Origin: JBBQVS01 sp964250765
GTDB lineage: Bacteria > Chloroflexota > Ktedonobacteria > Ktedonobacterales > Ktedonobacteraceae
Assembly (NCBI GenBank): GCA_964250765.1
Contig: CAXUHF010000001.1
Span: forward strand, 1 to 64,000
Direction: 5' to 3'
Length of the DNA: 64,000 nt
Shown: positions 1-9,079 of the stretch, piece after piece
How the letters are laid out: every line of letters starts with the position of its first letter
Numbering within the stretch: position 1 is the stretch's first letter
Notes under the pieces: model-generated
What the model saw: only the letters and a program-made list of their open reading frames with translations
The model's database searches: none
What the model was told of the DNA's origin: nothing
Program-made: the position numbers and the translations under genes

Positions 1-1
1 G

Positions 2-148
2 GGGCTAGCCGTGAATGGCTCGGATGGAGTTGGGAGTGTGCTAGAAATATTACGCGCTGAACTAGAACAGGTGATGGCTCTTGTGGGTTGCCCCACACTA
101 GCGAGTATGAATCAATCCTTCATACGCACGAGTATGTCAAATAGGTAA
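2..148 (+). CDS. C-terminal fragment of FMN-dependent alpha-hydroxy-acid dehydrogenase (lactate oxidase-like)
   Basis: Only the last 48 codons lie in the window. The reading frame runs open from base 2 to a TAA at 146-148. The translated tail begins GLAVNGSDGV and continues through LEILRAELEQVMALVGCP, which is the typical end of FMN-dependent alpha-hydroxy-acid oxidases/dehydrogenases (lactate or glycolate oxidase family). In that family the last helix follows the FMN-phosphate binding loop. These enzymes oxidise 2-hydroxy acids in the cytosol. The next gene starts 12 bases downstream on the same strand. It looks like ordinary chromosomal metabolism, so the left edge of any mobile element would lie to its right. 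The identification rests on a short C-terminal signature only. Confidence 0.75.
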   Translation, partial: GLAVNGSDGVGSVLEILRAELEQVMALVGCPTLASMNQSFIRTSMSNR

Positions 149-160
149 GGGAGTTAGGCA

Positions 161-988
161 ATGGAGAACACATATAGAACTTCAACAACCTTATCCAATG
201 AGTTTCTTTCAAGACTTATACCTGACTTGGACGATGATACGGTTCGGGCTATCATCTTGCATGGTAGTTATGCACGTGGAGATGCACGTCCTCCCTATAG
301 TGACGTTGATCTGGTACGCATAACGAAGGAAACACCAGAACAAACTCAGGAGAAAAAGTTTCTCTGGCGTGATGGATATCTTTTGAATCTCTCAAGTAGG
401 CCGCTCTCTATCTACAAAGAGTGGCTCACCACACCAGAAGAGGCTATTTTTAGGATACAAAGTATTCGAGAAGCACACATCCTCCTCGATAAAGATGGAG
501 CCTTTCGTGCTTTCCAACAAGAAGCTCTGAACTGGAAGTGGGAACCATTACAGGAGTCTGCTAATAAATATGCTAGTCAGCTTCTGCTGGAACAAACTGA
601 AATCGTTCTCAAAATTCTGAGGGCAATTCAAGAACCTGATGTTGTTACACTTATAGAAATGATCATGCTTGATCTTCTCTCAGATATTACAGAAGCTGTT
701 GCTGTACAGCAAGGTATATTAGTGAAAAGTGGGTTTTCCTACTTGCATCAAGTACAAGAAACGATGGGTCTCAACTCGGCTTGGACTCGTTATTACATGA
801 GTGCAGTCGGAGAACCTATAGAATCTGTCTTACAGCTTACAATAGAAAAAAAAGGAATTGCTGCTCTTAAACTCTATCAGGAAACAGTTAAACTTTTGCA
901 GTCTTCCTTACTTCCTGAGCATAGGGAAGTGATTGAGCAGTCAATAAATGTAGTAGAGCAGGTCCTATCAAATAAAGAGGCTCTCTAA
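161..988 (+). CDS. Nucleotidyltransferase-fold protein (MNT/aminoglycoside adenylyltransferase-like)
   Basis: A 275-residue protein with a minimal nucleotidyltransferase signature: HGSYARG at residues 34-40 followed by the metal-binding pair D48 and D50 in SDVDLV. Polymerase-beta-like transferases of this type move an NMP group to a protein, tRNA or antibiotic. After residue 90 the protein is helical with no recognised domain. The ATG follows a GGGAG-type ribosome site ('aagggagttaggca'). It begins 12 bases after the dehydrogenase fragment, and its last 21 bases overlap the tail of the convergent BTAD gene. MNT-type proteins are often antitoxins to HEPN toxins, but no HEPN gene is adjacent. 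A drug adenylyltransferase is possible but cannot be told from sequence alone. Confidence 0.75.
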   Translation: MENTYRTSTTLSNEFLSRLIPDLDDDTVRAIILHGSYARGDARPPYSDVDLVRITKETPEQTQEKKFLWRDGYLLNLSSRPLSIYKEWLTTPEEAIFRIQSIREAHILLDKDGAFRAFQQEALNWKWEPLQESANKYASQLLLEQTEIVLKILRAIQEPDVVTLIEMIMLDLLSDITEAVAVQQGILVKSGFSYLHQVQETMGLNSAWTRYYMSAVGEPIESVLQLTIEKKGIAALKLYQETVKLLQSSLLPEHREVIEQSINVVEQVLSNKEAL

Positions 989-3058
989 ATTTCGGATCAA
1001 TGGCTCATCCTTCCACGTCTTTTGCATTTGCTGAAAGACTATAAAAGACTCTTGAAAACGTCTCTTACTTCCGATAGTGATAGATGCCTTACCAGCTGTC
1101 TCAAGGTAGTGGGTAGCTTGTTCCATATCCTTTAGCTCTACAAAAACCTCTGCTTGGCAATTGAGTAAATCAATACGAATTCGTTCCGGCATTGCTACCT
1201 TTGGCTGTAGCCCATCAATACGAGCAAAGATTTTCGCTGCCTCGTTCGGTTGACCAAAGTGAAGGTGATGCAGGCCATCGCAAATGATGAGTGTAGAATA
1301 TCTACAAATGGTACGAAGGAAACTCGGTTCGTTGTCATATTTTTCCGGGAAATACTCATAAGCCAATTCTAAGAAGCGGAATGCTTCTTGTTGCTGATTC
1401 AACTGAGCGTAAGCACCAGATATATCTGCATAGAGACATGCACGTAAGAGTGAAGAAACTTCTCCTAAATATGGAAAGGTTTGTTGATAGATTTGTAGTA
1501 TCTTATCGGGACGGCCCAAATAATTATAGGTAATTGCTAGCTGTCGTATAGCGGCGATTTGTAAGTTGCGGTCAGCTGCTAGTTTCCCATATAGCAAGGA
1601 TTGTTCGCTCAATTGCTGTCTCGCTTGGAGATCGTTTCGGTGTCCAGCGAGAGAAGCCGCAAGCAGGTACCCTTGTGAAGCAATATTTGCTGATGTTCTT
1701 TGGTCACTTAACGTGATTTTTGCTAAAGACGTAATGTGTGGAAGATAGGACCAGAGTATGCGTTCTGCAACCTTAAGTTCATTTCCTTCACTAAGATGTC
1801 GGCACGTATCTATCAGGGACCGAAAACTCTCTAGTGTCTCTGGTGCAGCCTCTGTAACATTCAATAATTGAGCATGGTCATACGAGAGATTATCCCATTC
1901 ATTGTGGTCCGCTATAAAAGTTGGTGAGAATGCTACTGTACCTACTAATGCGAGTAGTTGCTGTAGCAGGTCACGACGTGATGTATTCAAATTCGTCTGT
2001 CTCTCTAGTCCACGAACTTTTTCTACTATATCCTGTATAGTGGCTCGTGAAAAGGAAGAGGATGCGGTATCTTGCTGATTAAGCAGATAAACCTTACCTG
2101 TTTCTTTAGCTGGTATATTCGTTTCTATCTGTGCTTCCTCCTCTATCACTACAGGAGAAACAAACGTGGGGGAAATGAGCTTGTGTTTTCTTTGTTGCTC
2201 TTGTATACGGTCTGCTAGAGCGGTAGTAGACGCATGTGGCTTAACCCCCAGTTCTTCATCTAAGGCACGAACACTCTGCTCGTAGCACTGAAGGGCTTCT
2301 TTCTCCAGTCCTTGTACCTGCAATGTCTGCATCAAGAGCGCAAGCATATCTTCATCCGTCAGATGCGTTGTCCAGTAGGGGCGAAGAACTTCTTCCGCCT
2401 CGCCATAGCGTTCTTCGTTGATATAGCATTCGGCAAGCCGACGTACACACCTGGGAAAGAGCATCTCGTGGCTGAGACGACGCGCATTGGTCCACTCTCG
2501 ATACACGTCATCAGGCAAGAATGAGCCAGCTTTGCCAATCGCATACGCCCGTTCCCACCACGACACTGCATCTTCCTGGTGTTTCTGACGTTCCGCACGA
2601 TTGGCTTGCTTCATCGCCTCCTCAAACGCATCGACATCGACCCACAGCAGTGTTTGATCAGCAATCTGGAAGCCCTCTCCTCCTGGAGACTCATAGAGGA
2701 GACTCTTCATTTTGCTCTCGTTCTTTGGCTCTTCCTCGTTGGTACGAAGGAGGACACGAAGTACGCGTGTGGCTTGACTGAGACTGTGGCGTCCCTCTTT
2801 CTCACCAGACTCAGGCCACAGGGTATCTGCAAGAAAAGTTTTGGTGGCATGGCGGTTCTCACTGCAGAGCAACAGCTTGAGCAGATTGAGGGTTGGGCCT
2901 GGTCGTTCGCCCCATTCGGACGAGGGAACGTCTTGGTAGATGGGAGGCAAGTCAACGTTTGTGTTCTTTCGACGGAGGATACGAAGTGGTCCACACAGAA
3001 ATATTTTGAGAATAGGACTATCAGGAATGTGCGAGTAGCGAGCTTGTTCATCATTCAT
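968..3058 (-). CDS. BTAD-domain (AfsR/SARP-like) transcriptional regulator with TPR-type C-terminus
   Basis: A 696-residue protein. The N-terminal 120 residues read like the winged-helix part of SARP/BTAD regulators (an LKIFLCGPLRI strand, then KLLLCSENRHATKTFLADTLWPE). Residues of about 150-275 form the bacterial transcriptional activator domain, ending EEALQCYEQSVRALDEELGV. The remaining 400 residues look like helical repeats (for example ANIASQGYLLAASLAGHRND), as in large BTAD proteins of Ktedonobacteria. It probably binds DNA and senses a ligand or protein through the repeat region; no NB-ARC ATPase is present. The start is the first ATG of a leftward frame whose upstream region (3059-3200) is AT-rich and may hold the promoter. 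Its target is unknown. Confidence 0.8.
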   Translation of the reverse strand: MNDEQARYSHIPDSPILKIFLCGPLRILRRKNTNVDLPPIYQDVPSSEWGERPGPTLNLLKLLLCSENRHATKTFLADTLWPESGEKEGRHSLSQATRVLRVLLRTNEEEPKNESKMKSLLYESPGGEGFQIADQTLLWVDVDAFEEAMKQANRAERQKHQEDAVSWWERAYAIGKAGSFLPDDVYREWTNARRLSHEMLFPRCVRRLAECYINEERYGEAEEVLRPYWTTHLTDEDMLALLMQTLQVQGLEKEALQCYEQSVRALDEELGVKPHASTTALADRIQEQQRKHKLISPTFVSPVVIEEEAQIETNIPAKETGKVYLLNQQDTASSSFSRATIQDIVEKVRGLERQTNLNTSRRDLLQQLLALVGTVAFSPTFIADHNEWDNLSYDHAQLLNVTEAAPETLESFRSLIDTCRHLSEGNELKVAERILWSYLPHITSLAKITLSDQRTSANIASQGYLLAASLAGHRNDLQARQQLSEQSLLYGKLAADRNLQIAAIRQLAITYNYLGRPDKILQIYQQTFPYLGEVSSLLRACLYADISGAYAQLNQQQEAFRFLELAYEYFPEKYDNEPSFLRTICRYSTLIICDGLHHLHFGQPNEAAKIFARIDGLQPKVAMPERIRIDLLNCQAEVFVELKDMEQATHYLETAGKASITIGSKRRFQESFIVFQQMQKTWKDEPLIRNLESLFI

Positions 3059-3398
3059 AGTGTCTACAACCCCTATTTTAACATCTTCTCCATATCATTA
3101 TTCATCAAAAGTCAGGTGTATACAATACTGTTTTCTATCATCTGTGACGGGTGTCACACATATTCGAGTATCTTTGCAAAGTATACCCTCCACCTAGTAT
3201 GAAGTCCAGAGAGGAACGGACACCCGTGTTTAGAAATATCTCTCTTTATATGAAATAGTGGTGAAAGTACCAACGAGTGTGTGCAATCAATCGATCAAAA
3301 GGTGCCTTTAGAAAGCTAGCAGACATATCGCACGGAAAACGCACGCGACAGCAAGAAATTAGCACGACAAGTTCTTTTTTTTACAGTGACAAACTCTC

Positions 3399-3641
3399 CT
3401 AGAGATCGATCAAAAGCTGAACGGTATTCTCCTCTAAAGGCAATAGTTTCTCAGTTGGAAAGATCGCGGCCAAGTTGCATATATCCTCTTCCTCAACATT
3501 AATGGTTGTGCTTTTCCTCTCGTAGTCATGCATGCTCCCATCGTTAGACATCTTCAGGCGCACTACCCAGGTTCGGAACTCGTCTGCTTCTTCTCACTCT
3601 ACGAGGCGGTAGCATGGGCACTCTTGAGCCATCGCATCCAT
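3399..3641 (-). pseudogene. Possible small gene broken by an in-frame TGA
   Basis: On the minus strand an 80-codon frame runs from an ATG at 3641 to a TAG at 3399-3401 and is interrupted once, by TGA at 3594-3596. Both sides look coding. Before the TGA it reads MDAMAQECPCYRLVE. After it, EEADEFRTWVVRLKMSNDG leads into an acidic stretch. A shorter intact 50-codon frame could start at the ATG at 3551. I recognise no family. It may be a decayed gene, a sequencing error, or a 50-residue protein on its own. The rest of the 3059-3741 interval shows no other feature besides the likely promoter of the BTAD gene. Confidence 0.3.
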
Positions 3642-3741
3642 ATCATGCAGGCGGCCCGAATCAGGGCCCATCTGAATTAGCGGAATGGGCCACTAGTAAC
3701 ATCCAGGCATCCTAGAAGGCTTATTCAATAGGACTATCAAA

Positions 3742-4317
3742 CTAGCGATGCTTGCGAAGGAGATTACGGAATACCTCCGCAGCAGATGTATTTCCGCGCT
3801 GATTAGTAAAGACGGTCTCATCAGCCATGCGATAAACAAACCACAAATCATCGTATCGTCTCGGACCAGCAATCCAAATCACTTTTCCAAGTGCTTTAGC
3901 ATAGCCGATCTCCGCAATTGTGCCATAGCAGTCGATACCATCAACCCAGGCGAAGACCAGATCGGCTTGTTGGATAGCGTGAAAGCACCATTGTTGAACC
4001 TGTTTCCTCTTTTCTTCCAAACGCTCTACATGCTTATAGCTATTAACATCTTCTATATTGCTACCGTGTGCTTCTCCATCCGTATATCCGTAACCATGCC
4101 CTCCATACACATCAACAAAAAAGGGGCCAGTATAGGTTAATCCACAAACCGTAACATTGCCTTTGACAGGCCAAGAATCTCCATGCCCTATCGTCAAGGG
4201 ATTGTACCCAAGTTGAAAAGCATGATCTCCAGGAGCATCATATTTATCAAAAAATTTATGTCGCCAGTTATCATCTTCCATCTTGCCAGCAATGTAAATC
4301 GCTTCAATTTCTTTCAT
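3742..4317 (-). CDS. Nucleoside 2-deoxyribosyltransferase-like protein
   Basis: A 191-residue protein. It opens with IYIAGKM (residues 7-13), the first beta strand of the nucleoside 2-deoxyribosyltransferase fold. Near residue 130 it has CYGTIAEIGYAKALGK, the motif that carries the catalytic Glu and helix in this family. These enzymes cleave or exchange the N-glycosidic bond of deoxynucleosides, and related proteins bind nucleotide signals. About 60 residues between these motifs (the MEDDN, GDSWPVKGN and GGHGYGYTDGE region) are longer than in minimal family members. The start has a GAGG ribosome site about 9 bases upstream. It stands alone, with a 290-base gap to the nuclease gene downstream. 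Salvage is the default guess; a nucleotide-signal role is possible. Confidence 0.7.
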   Translation of the reverse strand: MKEIEAIYIAGKMEDDNWRHKFFDKYDAPGDHAFQLGYNPLTIGHGDSWPVKGNVTVCGLTYTGPFFVDVYGGHGYGYTDGEAHGSNIEDVNSYKHVERLEEKRKQVQQWCFHAIQQADLVFAWVDGIDCYGTIAEIGYAKALGKVIWIAGPRRYDDLWFVYRMADETVFTNQRGNTSAAEVFRNLLRKHR

Positions 4318-4607
4318 TTCATAGCCTCACATTTTCTTATCTCAATACAGGAGCGCGTTTTCATCGATTATTGTAGTGATTCCTAGAAAACCTCTAATAA
4401 AGAAAGTGTACACGAACCAGCCTCTTTTTGAGAACCCAGTTATCTCCGAAGTTCTGACCAAAAATGTGGATGAGTTGTCTCTTAAGCCCTCATTTGACCA
4501 ACCTTCTCAGCATTACAAAGACGGCCTATCAGCAGAAGAAGGGACAAAATTTGATCAGTTTCATTCCAAGATTTACACTCGGTCTTGTTATACCTCTACC
4601 AACTTCT

Positions 4608-5585
4608 TCACCATTCTAGCGAATCATCCTCGTCCTCCACGTTTTCCTCAGTATCCCAAGGAAAGGGTTGTTTGAATGAAGAGCAGCTCCATTGAACTCC
4701 ACAATTTCGGCACGTCTGTTGGGGAACTTCTCCTGGCGGCGGTGGGTCCCATTTATTCTGTTCCTCGCATGCAAGTTCTTTGGTCAAAGTATCTGCCAGC
4801 CATTCTAAAACATTCTCGTCATCATCCTCAGTCACAGGCACTCGGTAAAGTGCTTTCGGAGGGCGTTCTGTAAGAGGTGTTTTTCTCTCTAGCTCACGCA
4901 TAAAGTACAATGCTGTTTCTTGAGGGACTTCGTTAAAACATCGTCGATAGAGAAATCCATAGAGCTTCATCTGCTGCTCGTAGTTCCGAAGTTCAGGACT
5001 TCCTCTGGAAGGACATTTCCCTGTTTTATAGTCCCAAAGAGCAATACCAGGTACGTTATTTCCCTGTTGAAGAAGTACCACATCGACTGTTCCTTTCAGC
5101 AAAATGGGGCCTCCTGGAGCCTTTTCCCATAGCCAACTCAGATGCACCTCAGCATCCCTAATGCGTGGATAAAACCAGTGAGCTTCAAGCGTATGGAAGA
5201 TAGAAAGCATCCGCCAAAGTTGCTCTTGCTTATCAGAGAAAAGCTGTGGTAATCCTTGGAGCCGAATAGCCTCTTCGACAATCCGACCCTCCTCCAATGC
5301 CGTCTGCTCATCTGGTATCCAAGACATATCTCCTCGGTGTTGTGCCTCCTTGTAGCGTCCATGCAGATGCTTGATCGTCCGGTGTAATATCTGACCCATG
5401 ACTGCTGATGGCGTATGTGATGGATACCGTCCCTCTGAGAAAAAGCGTGCGTTGTGTGGGCACAGGTGGAACTGGAGCAGGTCAGTTACTGCATGCTCAC
5501 GAGTATGCTCACGCTTCTTTGAGGTGGTAAGACGTAGCTGTTGCTCTGCTAATCTGTACGCTGGATTAGTCATTCCAAAGTCCAT
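4608..5585 (-). CDS. PD-(D/E)XK nuclease (RecB/Cas4-like)
   Basis: A 325-residue protein of the PD-(D/E)XK superfamily. The core is a Cas4/RecB-like arrangement: an early His (ILHRTIKHLHGRY), GTVDVVLL supplying the first Asp, then ALWDYKTGK with the D-x-K pair, and QMKLYGFLY as the QxxxY helix. Near the C-terminus CRNCGVQWSC resembles the cysteine cluster that holds iron-sulphur in AddB/Cas4 nucleases. An acidic tail follows. Its start lies 20 bases inside the 3' end of the upstream helicase gene, so the two are co-transcribed and probably translationally coupled. The likely role is the nuclease half of a helicase-nuclease acting on DNA ends, in repair or in defence. Confidence 0.8.
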   Translation of the reverse strand: MDFGMTNPAYRLAEQQLRLTTSKKREHTREHAVTDLLQFHLCPHNARFFSEGRYPSHTPSAVMGQILHRTIKHLHGRYKEAQHRGDMSWIPDEQTALEEGRIVEEAIRLQGLPQLFSDKQEQLWRMLSIFHTLEAHWFYPRIRDAEVHLSWLWEKAPGGPILLKGTVDVVLLQQGNNVPGIALWDYKTGKCPSRGSPELRNYEQQMKLYGFLYRRCFNEVPQETALYFMRELERKTPLTERPPKALYRVPVTEDDDENVLEWLADTLTKELACEEQNKWDPPPPGEVPQQTCRNCGVQWSCSSFKQPFPWDTEENVEDEDDSLEW

Positions 5586-7833
5586 GCTGCTCCGCTCCTT
5601 CTTGAACGTTGGTCTTGTCCTGTTTTTTTGAACTCCTGCTTCTTTTAGATTTGGAAGGCCATACCTCGATGTGCTTCCGAAACTGCTCTGTATCTCTTCC
5701 TAAACCAAGAGCCAGTGGCGATTGTTCGAAATGCTCATCGGTAATAAGTAAGAGGAGCACTGATTGCGGACGCGAATATGCCACATAGTGCAAACGCACG
5801 AGGTCTTGAACGGCTCGCTCGGCGTCTGTCCCTCCAAGGAGAAGATCGACGTTCCCTTTTTGCTCTTCAGTAAGGTCTTGCCGAAAAGGGTACACGTCTC
5901 GTTCGAGTTGGTGTTCCGATTTGGGGGAAACTTGATTTTGCTTATCCACCACGATGGCAACAACAGGAAACTCTAGTCCTTTCGCACGGTGAATGGTGAG
6001 CAAGGAGAGCATGTCGTCGAGAATCTGAGGAACACGTTCTTCTCCCCGCTCCAGATGCTCTTGTTGGACTCCTTCTACGAGCACGTAATACAGCCGCTCC
6101 ATCCACCAGCTTGCCGCGCGCTTTTTCCCTGCTACGCCAGGTCTGTCTTCCAGAGGAATGCGGTATCCTCTCTCGACAACTCGGTCGTATGCATCAAGTG
6201 TCTGTATCAGCATTTGGGCTGCTGCCTCAGCATCAGGATTGTGTTCAATAGCTGTGATGCAGGGTGCTGCATTGAGAATCCTTTGTGCAAGTTTTGTAAG
6301 CGACATGCTGTATGCTGCCTTCTTTTCTGCCAACAACCATCCAGTCATGTGACGTGCCATCTGCTCTAGTAGAGGTTCTTCCTGGGCCGCTTGCCGACAT
6401 TCCTCGACATACGCGGCATTATCGGTTGTAAAATGACCTGGAAGCAGATTTTTCGAGGAATCGAGAGCAAGAAAGAGCGTACCAAGTATTTGCTTATAGA
6501 CCTTTTGCTCTTTGTAGGAAGAACGTCCCACAATGGGAATGCCCTGCTGTTGAAGTTCATTGACATAGGCAAACCCTGCTCCTCTTCTTTTAAAGCTATG
6601 TGCCAACAGCGCACAGTCAGCATACGATTCAATGACCCCCTCTTCCTTGAGCAACCGCAAGGCTGTCACAAAGTTTTCGGCACTCTCCTTCGGGTTTTTT
6701 CCTCGAATAGCCCAAACTGCTGGATGAATGAGACGTGAGGGAGGCCGAGCACGTACAGGAGCTTTTTCTGCTATTCGTGCATACGGCAGTGACATCTGAG
6801 GATGAATCGAAATGATGTGGTTATACCAATCGACGATAGCTGGCTGAGAGCGGTAGTTCTCTAGGAGCGCGAACTGAGTTACTTCACATCCAGACCACGC
6901 TTGCTTACATTCTTGAACGAAGTGAACCAGACAGCTCACGGTGCCTCCCCGAAAACGATAGAGAGCTTGGTCGTCGTCTCCCACCACACATAAATTATGA
7001 GGAGGAGCCGTGGCAAGAGCACGATAAATTTTGGCTTGGAGCACATTGGTATCTTGGTACTCATCCACAAAGACATACTTGATGTCTTGTCGCCATACTG
7101 CTCCTTCTTGAGAGTGCAAGAGTTCCAGGGCTTGTTGCTGCAATAACGTTTGATCAGTAAAATGCCGTTCCCGAAGAGCTGCTTCATACTCTTCAACAAA
7201 TTCGATCAGCTTTCCATAGAGTGGGGAGGCATCGGCAAAACGAGCGCGGTCTATTTGGTCGTTGGCAAGACGCTCGTAGGCAGTTGTGAACATTTTTACC
7301 CACTGCCACCGCGAAGGACGAGAACGGTACTGCTTTTTGTCAATCCAGCATGCGAGCTGAATCTCTCCCATCTCACTTGTTTGGGTTGTATTTTTTCCAA
7401 AACTACTTGTGGTACGGATAAAAAAGGCTCGCTCCAATGCTTCAAGAGGCTGAAGATGACGGAAGCGGCTCCCTGGTGTTTGGGTAAGGATATCATAACA
7501 AATACTATGTAGGGTTCCCAAATGCATACGAGAGAGGTCAATGGTTTTGAGATGAGGGAACCGTAAGGTCAACCGCGCGAGGATTTCTTGGAGCCGATAT
7601 CTCAATTCTTCTGCTGCTTTGCGTGTGAAGGTAGTTAAGACAATCGCTTCTGGTGGCACTTCCTGGACACAGAGGAGGAAGCAGACACGCAATGCAAGTG
7701 CATAAGTCTTGCCTACGCCTGGACCTGCGGTGATCTGAAGAGGGCCGTCACCATGATCCATAATCGTAAGTTGTTCAGCATTGGGATATCTCCCTAAAGA
7801 TGCCCAGGCATTGAGAAATTCCTCACGAGTCAT
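5566..7833 (-). CDS. UvrD/PcrA-like SF1A DNA helicase
   Basis: A 755-residue superfamily 1A helicase. Walker A is GPGVGKT at residues 37-43, motif Ia LTTFTRKAAEEL near 66-77, Walker B VFVDEYQDTN near 254, and motif III VGDDDQALYRFRG near 285. LLTIHRAKGLEF (motif V) and LHYVAYSRPQ (motif VI) lie in the C-terminal half. These enzymes unwind DNA 3' to 5'. The protein is slightly longer than UvrD and lacks a fused nuclease; the nuclease is the next gene, overlapping by 20 bases. There is no strong ribosome site, but the ATG precedes a clean UvrD N-terminus. The pair resembles AddAB split into small subunits, or a stand-alone anti-invader helicase-nuclease. Confidence 0.9.
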   Translation of the reverse strand: MTREEFLNAWASLGRYPNAEQLTIMDHGDGPLQITAGPGVGKTYALALRVCFLLCVQEVPPEAIVLTTFTRKAAEELRYRLQEILARLTLRFPHLKTIDLSRMHLGTLHSICYDILTQTPGSRFRHLQPLEALERAFFIRTTSSFGKNTTQTSEMGEIQLACWIDKKQYRSRPSRWQWVKMFTTAYERLANDQIDRARFADASPLYGKLIEFVEEYEAALRERHFTDQTLLQQQALELLHSQEGAVWRQDIKYVFVDEYQDTNVLQAKIYRALATAPPHNLCVVGDDDQALYRFRGGTVSCLVHFVQECKQAWSGCEVTQFALLENYRSQPAIVDWYNHIISIHPQMSLPYARIAEKAPVRARPPSRLIHPAVWAIRGKNPKESAENFVTALRLLKEEGVIESYADCALLAHSFKRRGAGFAYVNELQQQGIPIVGRSSYKEQKVYKQILGTLFLALDSSKNLLPGHFTTDNAAYVEECRQAAQEEPLLEQMARHMTGWLLAEKKAAYSMSLTKLAQRILNAAPCITAIEHNPDAEAAAQMLIQTLDAYDRVVERGYRIPLEDRPGVAGKKRAASWWMERLYYVLVEGVQQEHLERGEERVPQILDDMLSLLTIHRAKGLEFPVVAIVVDKQNQVSPKSEHQLERDVYPFRQDLTEEQKGNVDLLLGGTDAERAVQDLVRLHYVAYSRPQSVLLLLITDEHFEQSPLALGLGRDTEQFRKHIEVWPSKSKRSRSSKKQDKTNVQEGAEQHGLWND

Positions 7834-8082
7834 AGTATATCGTTTCTATTTCCGTCGAAACTAGTATTCCGAAAGGAATAACGCACATCTTGAGAGTCGG
7901 AACGAAAGGTCCTAGCCTAAGTATATCAAAAAGGGACGTTCTGCACGAAAACATTCTCTCTTAGATAGTATACATGATTAACATAGTATCTTCAGTATAA
8001 TTGTAAAATTTGGAATTAAACTGATCAAATTTTGTCCCTCTTTGTCTCCATAATGGTCCTAGAAATCTGGTTTATTCGCATC

Positions 8083-8186
8083 TTGACACTGTTGGTAAAC
8101 CTCTTTACTCTGCTTGTAATCATCTCTCATCAAGCGAGAAACATGCTCAAACGCTCTTCGAGCAAAGGGTTTACCAACAGTGTCAA
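8083..8186. repeat. Inverted repeat, 19-bp perfect arms
   Basis: The arm at 8083-8101 (TTGACACTGTTGGTAAACC) is the exact reverse complement of 8168-8186. The 66 bases between them contain a small internal dyad around 8150-8165. The arms could be the termini of a very short mobile element (MITE-like) or form a cruciform/RNA hairpin. No flanking target duplication was recognised. It lies 57 bases left of a second inverted repeat. Confidence 0.8.
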
Positions 8187-8242
8187 AAGTGGGACAGAGC
8201 CAGGTTTCAGCTTATTTACCAGCACCCATTCGTTACTGCTAA

Positions 8243-8389
8243 TGAGATACTTGGCGTTTACTTGCATGGCTAGAGGGACCCAATATACAACAAGGGTACG
8301 ATATCCAAGGAAATTAAAGCCANNNNNNNNNNCCAAACAAAAACACTCTTTGTCTACAATCCAATTAAATTAAAACGCCAAGTATCTCA
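8243..8389. repeat. Inverted repeat, 17-bp perfect arms, enclosing the assembly gap
   Basis: The arm at 8243-8259 (TGAGATACTTGGCGTTT) is the exact reverse complement of 8373-8389. The interior holds the N stretch at 8323-8332, so its true length is unknown. A scaffold gap inside an inverted repeat suggests that a repeated or hairpin-forming sequence, perhaps an insertion sequence present elsewhere in the genome, was not resolved. The right arm ends 23 bases from the 3' end of the leftward secreted-protein gene. Confidence 0.75.
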
Positions 8390-8411
8390 CTACAAGGACG
8401 CTAATGAACTC

Positions 8412-8990
8412 CTATGGTTCGTTGGAGGATGGTACAGCAGGGAGTGTGGCGACGATTGCATTGGTTTTTTTGCTCAAGGGATCATCCTGGTCTATACTTA
8501 GTGAACCGTCCATTTGAGGTATAACATCTTGTGGATTTGGAACGAAAACCATATTGCTATAGAGTTCCGTATCACTAAATGAAGCAGCAGGCATTCCCTG
8601 AACATGAAACTGGATTGTGAGGGGACGCTTCTTTGGACGATAATCAAAGATACGCCCCCAATAGGTCTTGCACTTTATAGAATGACGCCTTTGTAGTAAA
8701 CCTACGGGTTTGCCTCCCTCTGTAAGAACAATACTCGTCGTTGTATGTGCATCTGAAACACATCCTCCAAGAACGGGGTCTGTTTGATTGCATAATGTAG
8801 CTTTCTGGTTCGCCGAAGCTGTGGCACATATCGGGTTGGGAGGAATCACTAAACCTGCAGCTAGTGCAAGCATGCGTGGCGAGAATCCAGGAGCATGAAT
8901 CAGCATCGCGCAAAGTAGGAGCAAGAGTGTTCCTAGTATGCTCGCGAGTATGAGTAGATGAAGTTTATTCAATGGTTTCAAGTGTGTCAT
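8412..8990 (-). CDS. Secreted or membrane-anchored protein of unknown function
   Basis: A 192-residue protein. The N-terminus has two charged residues and then a strongly hydrophobic segment (residues 11-30, LHLLILASILGTLLLLLCAM), so it is a signal peptide or membrane anchor. The mature part contains four cysteines (CATASANQKATLC, GGCVSD, KCKTYWG) that could form disulphides outside the cell. No family was recognised. A strong ribosome site (AGGAAAGGACCT) precedes the ATG. It follows the conjugation operon on the same strand but has its own 187-base upstream region carrying the GTGGGTAGGT repeats, which suggests control in common with the operon. A surface or mating-pair role is inference. 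Confidence 0.6.
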   Translation of the reverse strand: MTHLKPLNKLHLLILASILGTLLLLLCAMLIHAPGFSPRMLALAAGLVIPPNPICATASANQKATLCNQTDPVLGGCVSDAHTTTSIVLTEGGKPVGLLQRRHSIKCKTYWGRIFDYRPKKRPLTIQFHVQGMPAASFSDTELYSNMVFVPNPQDVIPQMDGSLSIDQDDPLSKKTNAIVATLPAVPSSNEP

Positions 8991-9079
8991 AGGTCCTTTC
9001 CTCTTGAGAGAGCAGATTGATTTGGTGTAACTCTCTCGTTCATTACCAGTCTAGCGAAGTTGACCTGTTAGACTGTGGG

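Larger units (their letters stand above)
7834..8411. other. Gene-free interval with two nested-type inverted repeats and an assembly gap
   Basis: No believable gene lies here. A short dyad (ATTCC/GGAAT) sits just upstream of the helicase start at about 7868-7880, and AT-rich DNA that could hold promoters spans 7960-8030. Two long-armed inverted repeats follow (listed separately), the second of which encloses the ten N bases at 8323-8332. The frames that cross the gap are artefacts of reading through N. Confidence 0.6.

Noticed and set aside
2579..3202. Rightward 207-codon frame opposite the BTAD gene
   Set aside because: It is antisense to a convincing BTAD N-terminus and has no ribosome site or family.
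8032..8373. Frames reading through the N gap
   Set aside because: They exist only because N codons are not read as stops; both inverted repeats lie inside them.
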